This document shows, in pieces, positions 7,533 to 14,846 of a DNA stretch of 64,000 bases (its first letter is position 1; every line of letters starts with the position of its first letter). The notes beneath the pieces are model-generated. The model was not told the origin of the DNA and made no database searches. It worked only from the letters and a program-made list of their open reading frames with translations. The position numbers were made by a program, and so were the translations under genes. The stretch comes from Oceanobacter kriegii DSM 6294 (GTDB lineage Bacteria > Pseudomonadota > Gammaproteobacteria > Pseudomonadales > Oceanobacteraceae), in the NCBI RefSeq assembly GCF_000422845.1, contig NZ_AUGV01000016.1, positions 1-64,000 on the forward strand, read 5' to 3'.

Positions 7533-8210
7533 ATGAAAGAAACAGTTGTAGTACAAAACATCGAACGCGCTGATCAGGCAGTTATCGACGGTCTGGCCAA
7601 GTGTGGCGTGGCTACTGTTCATGAAGCTCAGGGCCGTGTGGGTCTGCTGGCGCACTACATGCGTCCTATCCAGCAAGACGTTGCTGTTGCAGGTTCCGCT
7701 GTGACTATTTCCGGCGCTGCGGGTGACAACTGGATGATGCACGTGGCCATCGAACAGTGTCAGAAAGGCGACATCATGGTGTTCGCACCAACGTCTCCTT
7801 CCAACCACGGTTTCTTCGGTGACCTGCTGGCCACTTCTGCCCAGGCGCGCGGCGTGATTGGCCTGATCATCGACGGCGGTGTTCGTGATACTCGCGACCT
7901 GCGTCAGATGGGTTTCCACGTATGGTCCAAGGCGGTATTCGCTGAAGGCACCATCAAGGAAACCGTGGGTTCCGTGAACGTACCACTGGTATGTGCCGAT
8001 GAGCTGGTTAACCCGGGCGACGTCATTGTGGCTGACGACGACGGTGTTGTGGTTGTTCGCCGCGAGAAAGCTGCTGAGGTTCTGGCCAAGGCGGAAGCTC
8101 GTATGGCGCTGGAAGAAGAAAAGCGTGTTCGCATGGCGAATGGCGAGCTGGGTCTCGACATTTACAATATGCGTGGCCGTCTGGAAGAGAAAGGTTTGAA
8201 GTATGTCTGA
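7533..8210 (+). CDS. ligK: 4-carboxy-4-hydroxy-2-oxoadipate aldolase
   Basis: 225 aa, RraA-like fold class II aldolase (HMG/CHA aldolase). It splits 4-carboxy-4-hydroxy-2-oxoadipate into pyruvate and oxaloacetate and can also decarboxylate oxaloacetate. Signature blocks are [16 protein letters not shown] near the start, [10 protein letters not shown], and [20 protein letters not shown] with the substrate Arg and metal Asp. A good ribosome site (AGGAG) precedes the ATG. It begins 33 bases after ligJ, and its stop overlaps the ligU start in ATGTCTGA, so the two are translationally coupled. Confidence 0.93.
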   Translation: MKETVVVQNIERADQAVIDGLAKCGVATVHEAQGRVGLLAHYMRPIQQDVAVAGSAVTISGAAGDNWMMHVAIEQCQKGDIMVFAPTSPSNHGFFGDLLATSAQARGVIGLIIDGGVRDTRDLRQMGFHVWSKAVFAEGTIKETVGSVNVPLVCADELVNPGDVIVADDDGVVVVRREKAAEVLAKAEARMALEEEKRVRMANGELGLDIYNMRGRLEEKGLKYV

Positions 8211-9303
8211 GGCCACTCTCTCAGACGACCGCTCTGGGCAGACCGCCCTGGAAGAGGGCGTCCGCTGCATGTGGATGCGAGGTGGCACCTCAAAAGGGGG
8301 CTACTTCCTGGCGCAGGATCTGCCGGCCGACACGGCCGAACGTGATGCGTTTCTGTTGCGGGTCATGGGTTCTCCTGACCCGCGCCAGATCGACGGTCTG
8401 GGCGCTGCCGACCCGTTGACGTCCAAGGTGGCGGTGGTCTCCAAATCTGATCGTGACGATGCCGATGTTGAGTACCTGTTCCTGCAGGTGTTCGTGGATC
8501 AGGCCATCGTTACTGATGCCCAGAACTGCGGCAACATCCTTGCGGGTGTTGGCCCGTTTGCGATTGAACGTGGTCTGGTAGACGCCACTGGCGACACCAC
8601 TGACGTGCGTATTTTTATGAAAAATACCGGTCAGGTGGCGATTGCCAATGTGCCGACCCCCGAAGGCAAGGTGACCTACAGCGGTGACGCCAAAATTGAC
8701 GGCGTACCGGGAACCGCTTCTGCGGTACCAATCACCTTCCTCGATACCGCAGGTTCAAGTTGCGGTTCACTGTTGCCAACCGGCAATGCAGTGGATGTGA
8801 TCGACGGTGTTGAAGTCACCCTGATCGACAATGGCATGCCGGTGGTCGTGATGCGTGCTGCTGACATGGGCATTACCGGCACTGAAAGCCGCGAAGAACT
8901 GGAAGCCAACGACGCTCTGCGCGCCAAGCTGGAATCCATTCGCTTGCAAGCAGGTCCGTTGATGAACCTGGGTGATGTGAAAGAGAAGTCCGTGCCGAAA
9001 ATGAGCATGGTCAGCGCTGCCACTAACGGCGGTTCTATTTCTACCCGCACCTTTATTCCGCATCGTTGTCACGCCTCGATTGGCGTATTGGGCGCGGTCA
9101 GCGTGGCCACTGCGGCAGCGCTGCAAGGTTCGCCAGCGGCGGAAGTTGCGGTGGTTCCGGAAGGTGCTCAGAAAACGCTGTCTGTGGAACATCCAATCGG
9201 TGAAATGACCGTCATCCTCAACATGGATGAGCAAGGTCAGGTTGGTTCAGCTGCGCTGCTGCGTACTGCACGCAAACTGTTTGATGGACTGGTGTTCGGC
9301 TGA
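8203..9303 (+). CDS. ligU: 4-oxalomesaconate tautomerase (PrpF-family isomerase)
   Basis: 366 aa, diaminopimelate-epimerase-like fold, PrpF/GalD/LigU family. It moves the double bond of 4-oxalomesaconate so that LigJ can hydrate it. Family blocks: [20 protein letters not shown] near residue 25, [20 protein letters not shown] at about residue 105, and [20 protein letters not shown] near the C-terminus. The ATG overlaps the last 8 bases of ligK. It is co-transcribed with ligJ and ligK. An LigU rather than PrpF role is inferred from the cluster. Confidence 0.9.
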   Translation: MSEATLSDDRSGQTALEEGVRCMWMRGGTSKGGYFLAQDLPADTAERDAFLLRVMGSPDPRQIDGLGAADPLTSKVAVVSKSDRDDADVEYLFLQVFVDQAIVTDAQNCGNILAGVGPFAIERGLVDATGDTTDVRIFMKNTGQVAIANVPTPEGKVTYSGDAKIDGVPGTASAVPITFLDTAGSSCGSLLPTGNAVDVIDGVEVTLIDNGMPVVVMRAADMGITGTESREELEANDALRAKLESIRLQAGPLMNLGDVKEKSVPKMSMVSAATNGGSISTRTFIPHRCHASIGVLGAVSVATAAALQGSPAAEVAVVPEGAQKTLSVEHPIGEMTVILNMDEQGQVGSAALLRTARKLFDGLVFG

Positions 9304-9426
9304 TTTTCAGCCAACGCAGTCTGACAAGGCGCAGCCGATGGTTCGAAAGAAACGTCGCCGCGCCTTTGTTCATTGTGGAATCGATAACGATTCTGCCCAC
9401 ACAAATAACAACATTGGTATAAGAGA

Positions 9427-10302
9427 ATGATGGACCCAGATTACCTGCCGTTTCATGCCAACCCAAGCAAGCCAGAATTCAAGGCTCCTGCTGGCGCGGT
9501 TGATGCCCACTGCCACGTATTTGGTCCAGCGGATCAATTCCCGTACCACCCGAAGCGTAAATACACCCCTTGTGATGCCTCCAAGCAGCAGCTGTTCGAC
9601 CTGCGCGATCACCTGGGCTTTTCCCGCAATGTCATCGTACAGGCGTCCTGTCACGGTACCGACAACGCGGCTCTGATAGACGCGCTGGAAACCGCCGGTG
9701 AACTGGCTCGCGGTATCGCTGTGGTTGATCCTGCGATCACGGTTGAAGAACTGGAAGCGATGGACAAAGCCGGTGTGCGCGGCGTTCGTTTCAACTTCGT
9801 TAAGCGTCTGGTCGACTCCACGCCAAAAGAAGTGTTCCTGTCGATTGCTGAAAAGATCAAGCCGCTGGGCTGGCACATTGTGGTTTACTTCGAAGCCCCG
9901 GACCTGGCCGAACTGATCCCGTTCCTGAACGAACTGGACACCACCATTGTGGTTGACCACATGGGCCGTCCTGACGTTGCCAACGGTGTGGATCACGAAG
10001 ACTTCCAGCGCTTCATCAAGCTGATGGAAGACAACGAGAAAATCTGGGTGAAAACCACCTGTCCAGAGCGTCTGACCCTGACTCCGCCAGACTACAGCGA
10101 CGTGGTGCCATTCATGAAGACCCTGGTCGAGAAATTCCCGGACCGTTGTCTGTGGGGCACCGACTGGCCGCACCCGAACATGAAGTCTCACACTCCGGAT
10201 GACGGTAAACTGGTCGACGTGATTCCACAGATTGCCGTGACCGAAGAGCTGCAGCAGAAGTTGTTGGTGGATAATCCAATGCGTTTGTACTGGGCGCGCT
10301 GA
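9427..10302 (+). CDS. ligI: 2-pyrone-4,6-dicarboxylate hydrolase
   Basis: 291 aa amidohydrolase-superfamily lactonase that opens 2-pyrone-4,6-dicarboxylate to 4-oxalomesaconate. GAVDAHCHVFGP puts the H-x-H at residues 28 and 30. HPKRKYTP, VIVQASCHGTDN, GVRGVRFNFVK and CLWGTDWPHPN are LigI landmarks, and the family works without bound metal. Two ATG codons lie in tandem at 9427 and 9430 after AAGAGA; either may start. A 123-bp spacer separates it from ligU. A heptamer array follows it before ligA. Confidence 0.93.
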   Translation: MMDPDYLPFHANPSKPEFKAPAGAVDAHCHVFGPADQFPYHPKRKYTPCDASKQQLFDLRDHLGFSRNVIVQASCHGTDNAALIDALETAGELARGIAVVDPAITVEELEAMDKAGVRGVRFNFVKRLVDSTPKEVFLSIAEKIKPLGWHIVVYFEAPDLAELIPFLNELDTTIVVDHMGRPDVANGVDHEDFQRFIKLMEDNEKIWVKTTCPERLTLTPPDYSDVVPFMKTLVEKFPDRCLWGTDWPHPNMKSHTPDDGKLVDVIPQIAVTEELQQKLLVDNPMRLYWAR

Positions 10303-10310
10303 GAACGCTC

Positions 10311-10466
10311 GTCTGACGTCTGAAGCTGGAAGTCTGACGCGATGAAGGCCTCCAGCCCTGATGCGATAAGAAATATCGCGGGGGCTGCTTGCCTCAGGTG
10401 TAATCCATTACCGCCTGGCAAATCACATTAGCGTCCGACATCTGACTTCAGACGTCCGACCTGAAC
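10311..10466. repeat. Inverted heptamer array inside the lig operon
   Basis: Units GTCTGAC/GTCTGAA/GCTGGAA/GTCTGAC at 10311-10338 oppose CGTCCGA/CATCTGA/CTTCAGA/CGTCCGA/CCTGAAC at 10432-10466. The arms are roughly complementary and enclose 93 bases. This fills the ligI-ligA gap, so the mRNA there could fold into a large stem that affects ligAB message level. Confidence 0.65.
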
Positions 10467-10480
10467 CCGAGGGTAAACGA

Positions 10481-10849
10481 ATGACCGATTACAAGATGAA
10501 AGCTGTTGAAGGGACGTACCACTTCGATGGCGAAGCCGCGACCAAGGGCTTCCATTTCAACAAGATGTGTTACTCCTTCAACAGCGAAGAAAACCGTCAG
10601 GCGTTTCGTGACGATGCCGAAGCCTACATGACCAAATACAAGCTGACTGAAGAGCAAAAGCAGGCCGTGCGTGATCACGACATCAACCGCATGCTGGAGC
10701 TGGGTGGCAGTATCTACTACATGGCCAAATTCGCAGGCATTTTCGGTTGGAATATGCAGGTGATTGGCGGCATGCAATCTGGCCGCAGCACTGAAGAATT
10801 CATCGCATACCTGGAAAGTCAGGGCAGGGGGAAAACAACCAATGGCTAA
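10481..10849 (+). CDS. ligA: Protocatechuate 4,5-dioxygenase alpha subunit
   Basis: 122 aa helical small subunit of the type II extradiol dioxygenase that cleaves protocatechuate to 4-carboxy-2-hydroxymuconate-6-semialdehyde. It matches LigA through GTYHFDGEAATKGFHFNKMC, LGGSIYYMAKFAGIFGWNMQ and a C-terminal GGMQSGRSTEEF. The subunit caps the active site of LigB. GAGGG lies before the ATG. Its stop overlaps the ligB start, the usual LigAB arrangement. Confidence 0.95.
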   Translation: MTDYKMKAVEGTYHFDGEAATKGFHFNKMCYSFNSEENRQAFRDDAEAYMTKYKLTEEQKQAVRDHDINRMLELGGSIYYMAKFAGIFGWNMQVIGGMQSGRSTEEFIAYLESQGRGKTTNG

Positions 10850-11693
10850 GATCATCGGTGGTATTACCACCTCTCACATTCCGGCCATCGGCGTTGCCAT
10901 GGACAAGGGCCTTGAAGAAACCGATTACTTCAAGGATCTGTTTGCCATCTACCCGCCTATTCGTGACTGGTTGACCGAAGAAAAGCCGGACATCGCGGTG
11001 TTGTTCTACAACGACCACGGTCTGGAAATGTGGCTCGACAAAAAGCCGACGTTCGCGATTGGTGCAGCGCCTGAGTACGAAAACGCCGACGAAGGTTGGG
11101 GCATCAAGCCGATTCCACCAGTAACCGGTGAAACCGAGCTGAGCTGGCACATCGTTAACCACCTGATCGAAAACGACTTCGACCCGACCGTGTGTCAGGA
11201 CATCAAAGTCGACCACGGTGCGACGGTACCACTGACGCTGTTGTGGCCAAACTTCACCTACCAGGGCATCAAGGTGATTCCGGTTTCCATCAACTGTGAA
11301 CGTCACCCAATGCCAAAACCAAGCCGCAGCTACGCGTTTGGTAAAGCCATTGGTGAAGCCATTCGCTGCTGGAATAAAGACCAGAAAGTGGTGGTTCTGG
11401 GTACTGGCGGCTTGTCTCACCAGCTGGACGGTCAGCGTGCGGGCATTCTGAACGCCGACTTCGACAACTGGTGTATGGATAAAATGGTTACCGACCCGGA
11501 AGCCATCACCCAGTACAGCAACGTTGACCTGATCGAAAAAGGCGGCGCCCAGATGGTCGAAATCGCCATGTGGCTGGCCATGCGTGGCTGTATCGAAGGC
11601 CCGGTGGAAGAGCGCCTGCGTAACTACGTCTCGCCGATCTCCAACACCGCCGTTGGTGTGCAGCTGCTGATTCCGGAAAACGAACAGGGCTGA
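10842..11693 (+). CDS. ligB: Protocatechuate 4,5-dioxygenase beta subunit
   Basis: 283 aa catalytic subunit holding the non-haem Fe(II). The iron-binding His12 is in GGITTSHIPAIG and the second His (59) in VLFYNDHGLEMW; the later KVVVLGTGGLSHQLDGQRAG segment carries the catalytic-region His. The frame extends upstream, but the ATG at 10842 inside the ligA stop (ATGGCTAA), with AGGGGG ahead of it, matches the family start. It is the last gene of the operon; a strong terminator follows. Confidence 0.95.
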   Translation: MAKIIGGITTSHIPAIGVAMDKGLEETDYFKDLFAIYPPIRDWLTEEKPDIAVLFYNDHGLEMWLDKKPTFAIGAAPEYENADEGWGIKPIPPVTGETELSWHIVNHLIENDFDPTVCQDIKVDHGATVPLTLLWPNFTYQGIKVIPVSINCERHPMPKPSRSYAFGKAIGEAIRCWNKDQKVVVLGTGGLSHQLDGQRAGILNADFDNWCMDKMVTDPEAITQYSNVDLIEKGGAQMVEIAMWLAMRGCIEGPVEERLRNYVSPISNTAVGVQLLIPENEQG

Positions 11694-11752
11694 TTGCCCA
11701 TCATGTGTGATTCGCACGGCTGCCAAGCCGTGGCGGATTGATTGGGTAAAAT

Positions 11753-11784
11753 AAAACCCCGTTCGGGCAACCGAACGGGGTTTT
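11753..11784 (+). terminator. Bidirectional intrinsic terminator after ligB
   Basis: AAAACCCCGTTCGG and CCGAACGGGGTTTT form a 14-bp perfect stem with a GCAA loop. The A and T ends make it able to end both ligB and the convergent small gene at 11868. Confidence 0.9.
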
Positions 11785-11821
11785 ATTGTTTTGGGCAGGC
11801 AATAAGCCAATTACAAAGCTC

Positions 11822-11845
11822 GTAGGGTGGGCCCTGCCCACCAAT
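11822..11845. repeat. GTAG-headed palindrome
   Basis: GTAGGGTGGGCCCTGCCCACC: a GTAG head followed by a short hairpin, the form of REP elements mobilised by RAYT transposases. It stands between the ligB terminator and the end of the zinc-ribbon gene. Confidence 0.5.
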
Positions 11846-11867
11846 AACCTTGCGCGTTACTCAAACC

Positions 11868-12134
11868 TTACTGCAATTTCTCACCGCAAAATGGGCAGAA
11901 ATTCACCACGATCATGCTGTGGTAGGTCAGTTCGCCGACTTCTTCGGCATCGCCCAAGGCGACTTCTTCGGCGTCAGCAAAATGCAGGTTGTGCAGTTGC
12001 CAGCTGTCCATCGGCTGTTCGTACTGGGAAGTGCAGTGCACCAGTCGATCACATTGCGGGTAGCTGTTGGCCGCGCAGGTGTGTTCCTTGTTGTATTCAG
12101 AGGCGGTGATCTCGCCCAGCTCAGTCAGGTTCAT
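11868..12134 (-). CDS. Small conserved-type protein with C-terminal zinc ribbon half (CPFCG)
   Basis: 88 aa, no signal peptide. The C-terminus VNFCPFCGEKLQ (Cys80, Cys83) is a zinc-knuckle half; Cys20, Cys28 and Cys34 could complete metal binding. The acidic middle (ADAEEVALGDAEEVGELTYH) has no known motif. I do not recognise a function. It is a single gene in front of the MFS-acyltransferase gene's 3' end and is transcribed towards ligB. Confidence 0.6.
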   Translation of the reverse strand: MNLTELGEITASEYNKEHTCAANSYPQCDRLVHCTSQYEQPMDSWQLHNLHFADAEEVALGDAEEVGELTYHSMIVVNFCPFCGEKLQ

Positions 12135-12197
12135 GGTTCTGATTCCAAAAAGAGAATGGGCGAGACAGTACGGCCTGATGGCACGGATAACAAGCGC

Positions 12198-14111
12198 TTA
12201 GTCTTTTCCGAGCAACGCCAGAACCTTGTCTTTCAAGGCATCGGCGCTGGCATGCTCCGGAGCCACTGGTTCACCGACGCTGAGTGATACTTTTGACCAG
12301 AAGCGTTTCGGCCGGGTAGTGAGCGCGTGGCCATCCTTGTGGGAGAAAAAGCTACCCCATAAGCCATCCAGCGCCATGGGCACAACAGGCACCGGTGTCT
12401 CTTCAATGATGCGTTCTATGCCTTTCTTGAAGGTGTCGACTTCGCCGTTGGTGGTCAGCTTGCCTTCCGGGAAAATACACACCAGATTGCCGGCTTCCAG
12501 CTCGGCCTTGATGCGTTTGAAGGCGTTGTCGTACATGGCACGGTCGGCTCTTGGTGAGCAGATAGGGATGGTTTTTGCCAGTCTGAAGAAGTATTTCAGC
12601 AGCGGCATTTCAGCGATGGCTTTGGCCATCACAAACCGAATCGGGCGTTGGCAGGTGCCTGCAATCAGCAGGGCGTCGACGTAGCTGACGTGGTTGCACA
12701 CCAGTACCGCCGGGCCTTCTTCCGGAATGTGTTGCAAGCCGTTATCTCGTACCCGGTACAGGGTATGGCTGAGCATCCAGATGCCAAATCGCAACACAAA
12801 CTCCGGTACCTGGCTGTATACATAGGCCGCGACCACCAGATTCATAATGGCCAGTACCAGAAAGTAGTCGCCAATCGACAGTTTCATCACGGCCAGCAGC
12901 ACAATGCCCAGCGCCGCGCTGCCGACCATAAACAGCGCGTTCATCACGTTGTTGGCGGCAATGATCTGGGCGCGTTTTTTCTCGTCGCTGCGTTGTTGAA
13001 TCAAGGCTTGCAGCGGCACCACAAACAAGCCGCCAAAGGCACTTACGAGAGCAATATCAGCCATCAAACGCCAGTGGTCACTGTTGCTGATAAAGGCCCA
13101 GGCGCTGATGCCGTCTGGAACATTCAGGCCCGAAATGGCAAACCAGAGGTCGATGCCAAATACGCTCATGCCAATGGAGCCGATGGGCACAATGCCCAGC
13201 TCAACCTTGTGGTTTGATAGCCTTTCACACAGCAAGGAACCCGTCGCGACGCCAAGGGAAAACAACGTCAGCAAAACCGTTACCAACTCGCTGGAGCCGC
13301 CCAGCACATCGCGGGCAAAATTCGGGAATTGGGTCAGGTAACTGGCACCCATAAACCAGAACCAGCTGATGGCCACAATCGACAGAAATACCCCGCGGTC
13401 TTCCCGTGCCTTGGCGATGGTGCTGAGCACGGCGGTGAAAGGGTTCCAGTTGACGTTCAGTTCCGGGTCATTGGCGGCGGCAGCGGGAATAAAGCGGCTG
13501 CTGAATACGCCCAACAGGGCAAAACCCACGATGCCTGCGGCTATCCATGCCGGTGCATCTTGCAAACCAAACAATACGCCTGCGCAAATGGTGCCGCCCA
13601 AAATGGCGATGAAGGTGCCCATTTCGACCAGTGCGTTGCCGCCCACCAGTTCGTCCTTATGCAGATGCTGGGGCAGCAGGGCAAACTTTACCGGGCCGAA
13701 CAGGGCCGACTGTAATCCCATCAGAAACAACAGCGCCATCAGAATCCAGCCGCTGCTGCCCTCAAACAGCGGTAGCAGCATGGCCAGGGCGGCCAGGCAC
13801 ATAATCGCCAGTTCCAGCAGTTTGGCCCATCGCATCAGCTGCGATTTTTCCAGTTTGTCCGCCAGCTGCCCGGAAATAGGCGAGAACAAAAAGAACGGCA
13901 GAATAAAAATACCTGCGGCCAGGTTGGTCAACAACGCGCTGTCTTCGGCGCTGGCGATTCCGCCAAACGCAATCATCAACAGCAAGGCGTTTTTGTACAG
14001 GTTGTCGTTGAATGCCCCCAAGGCCTGAGTCAGGAAATAGGGTAAAAAACGGCGCTTGGTAAGCAAGGAAAATTGGCTGTGAGGCTTGCTGGGCTGCGAG
14101 TTCGTGGGCAT
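12198..14111 (-). CDS. MFS transporter fused to 1-acylglycerol-phosphate acyltransferase
   Basis: 637 aa. Residues 1 to about 420 are an MFS permease like LplT, with many hydrophobic helices and ALGAFNDNLYKNALLLMIAFGG in the first helix. Residues about 440-637 are a PlsC-type acyltransferase: the HX4D catalytic motif in VCNHVSYVDALLI and the substrate motif IFPEGKLTTNGEV. Together these should flip lysophospholipid inward and reacylate it at the inner membrane, a role split between LplT and Aas in Escherichia coli. No AMP-binding acyl-ACP synthetase part is present, so the acyl donor must come from elsewhere. Confidence 0.88.
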   Translation of the reverse strand: MPTNSQPSKPHSQFSLLTKRRFLPYFLTQALGAFNDNLYKNALLLMIAFGGIASAEDSALLTNLAAGIFILPFFLFSPISGQLADKLEKSQLMRWAKLLELAIMCLAALAMLLPLFEGSSGWILMALLFLMGLQSALFGPVKFALLPQHLHKDELVGGNALVEMGTFIAILGGTICAGVLFGLQDAPAWIAAGIVGFALLGVFSSRFIPAAAANDPELNVNWNPFTAVLSTIAKAREDRGVFLSIVAISWFWFMGASYLTQFPNFARDVLGGSSELVTVLLTLFSLGVATGSLLCERLSNHKVELGIVPIGSIGMSVFGIDLWFAISGLNVPDGISAWAFISNSDHWRLMADIALVSAFGGLFVVPLQALIQQRSDEKKRAQIIAANNVMNALFMVGSAALGIVLLAVMKLSIGDYFLVLAIMNLVVAAYVYSQVPEFVLRFGIWMLSHTLYRVRDNGLQHIPEEGPAVLVCNHVSYVDALLIAGTCQRPIRFVMAKAIAEMPLLKYFFRLAKTIPICSPRADRAMYDNAFKRIKAELEAGNLVCIFPEGKLTTNGEVDTFKKGIERIIEETPVPVVPMALDGLWGSFFSHKDGHALTTRPKRFWSKVSLSVGEPVAPEHASADALKDKVLALLGKD

Positions 14112-14307
14112 TGGCGGTCCTTGCTGGCGCAGTTGCCGCGATAACGAAGCGGCCTGCTGAGTCGACGTTAAAAACGAGGGTTATGACAACCAATAGTGCC
14201 GGAAGTGGCAGCGGATGTCGTTGAACGAGTGGGCAGAAAGTGAGCCTGGATGTGAAGGGGAGGACGGACAATTATTCATACGGTGAATAGGCACTACAGC
14301 CTTCAAT

Positions 14308-14350
14308 TTGCAAATAGATACTTGCAATCCTTTTATTCCTGTTTAGGATG
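14308..14350 (+). promoter_or_regulatory. Candidate promoter for the DAHP synthase leader
   Basis: Two TTGCAA hexamers (14308-14313 and 14322-14327) can serve as -35 boxes with TTTTAT at 14331 or TAGGAT at 14345-14350 as -10 boxes at 16-17 spacing. Each -10 matches four of six consensus bases. Placement just ahead of the leader ORF fits, but this is weak evidence. Confidence 0.35.
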
Positions 14351-14372
14351 AAAACATCACTTAAACGCATAC

Positions 14373-14549
14373 ATGGACAAACACATGACTGCACTGACCA
14401 CCAACAACCAGACTCTGGCAACTGCGATCGCCGCAGCGGCAGACGTTCGTCTGGCGGGTGTGAAAGCGGTTGCACAGGTTGAGTCTGCGTCTGTGGCCTA
14501 TTGGTATTTTGGTTATGGCTATTTTAGCCAGGAGCCAAGCTGCCTGTAG
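14373..14549 (+). CDS. Aromatic-rich leader peptide 1 of DAHP synthase
   Basis: 58 codons from the ATG at 14373, or 54 from the in-frame ATG at 14385. Near its end lies a dense run of aromatic codons, AYWYFGYGYF (codons at 14499-14525: Tyr, Trp, Tyr, Phe, Gly, Tyr, Gly, Tyr, Phe), then SQEPSCL and a TAG stop. Ribosome stalling there would report shortage of Tyr, Phe or Trp. The stop is followed directly by alternating RNA stems and a strong terminator, and then by the DAHP synthase gene. No strong ribosome site is seen at either ATG, which is the weakest point of the call. Confidence 0.7.
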   Translation: MDKHMTALTTNNQTLATAIAAAADVRLAGVKAVAQVESASVAYWYFGYGYFSQEPSCL

Positions 14550-14634
14550 TGTGAATCTTACACCCGGCAGTTTGGCTTCAAGCCAGACTGCCACGGAAAA
14601 CCCCGGTTGGCAGTCTGCCAACCGGGGTTTTTTT
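14533..14634 (+). promoter_or_regulatory. Transcription attenuator (alternating RNA stems and intrinsic terminator)
   Basis: Five segments are visible. Segment 1, AGCCAAGCTGCC (14533-14544), pairs with segment 2, GGCAGTTTGGCT (14566-14577). Segment 2 pairs instead with segment 3, AGCCAGACTGCC (14581-14592). Segment 3 pairs instead with segment 4, GGCAGTCTG (14609-14617). Segment 4 is the core of the terminator AACCCCGGTTGGCA / TGCCAACCGGGGTT (14599-14612 / 14616-14629), followed by a T-run. A ribosome stalled at the aromatic codons leaves segment 1 free, giving 1:2 and 3:4 and read-through. A ribosome at the stop codon covers segment 1, giving 2:3 and the terminator. Confidence 0.85.
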
Positions 14635-14679
14635 ATGGGCGCAATAAAGTCCAACAGCATTGGAAACGGAGAGGTTGTG

Positions 14680-14763
14680 ATGAGCACCTTGCAACAGAAA
14701 CAGCAGCATTACTGGCGATGGCGATTTAGCTGCGGTGACGTTCGGGCCTGTTATTGGGCCTGA
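14680..14763 (+). CDS. Aromatic-rich leader peptide 2 of DAHP synthase
   Basis: 27 codons with a strong ribosome site (GGAGAGG, 6 bases before ATG). The peptide is rich in aromatic residues: QQHYWRWRFSCG in the middle and CYWA at the end, five of 27 residues being Tyr or Trp and one Phe. It lies after the terminator of the first leader and 83 bases before the DAHP synthase start. No second T-tailed terminator follows, so any role would be in translation, in rho-dependent termination, or as the leader of a second promoter. Composition and ribosome site make chance unlikely but not excluded. Confidence 0.55.
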   Translation: MSTLQQKQQHYWRWRFSCGDVRACYWA

Positions 14764-14846
14764 CGGCACCGATAACCCAGGCACAGAAAAACAAAGCGAA
14801 CGACACAAACACTTCAGTTGCAGAAAAATTTAAAAGGTACTTAGCC

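Noticed and set aside
14764-14846. Second terminator after leader peptide 2
   Set aside because: A CCTG-TTAT / ATAA-CCCAGG stem can be drawn, but an A-rich rather than U-rich stretch follows.
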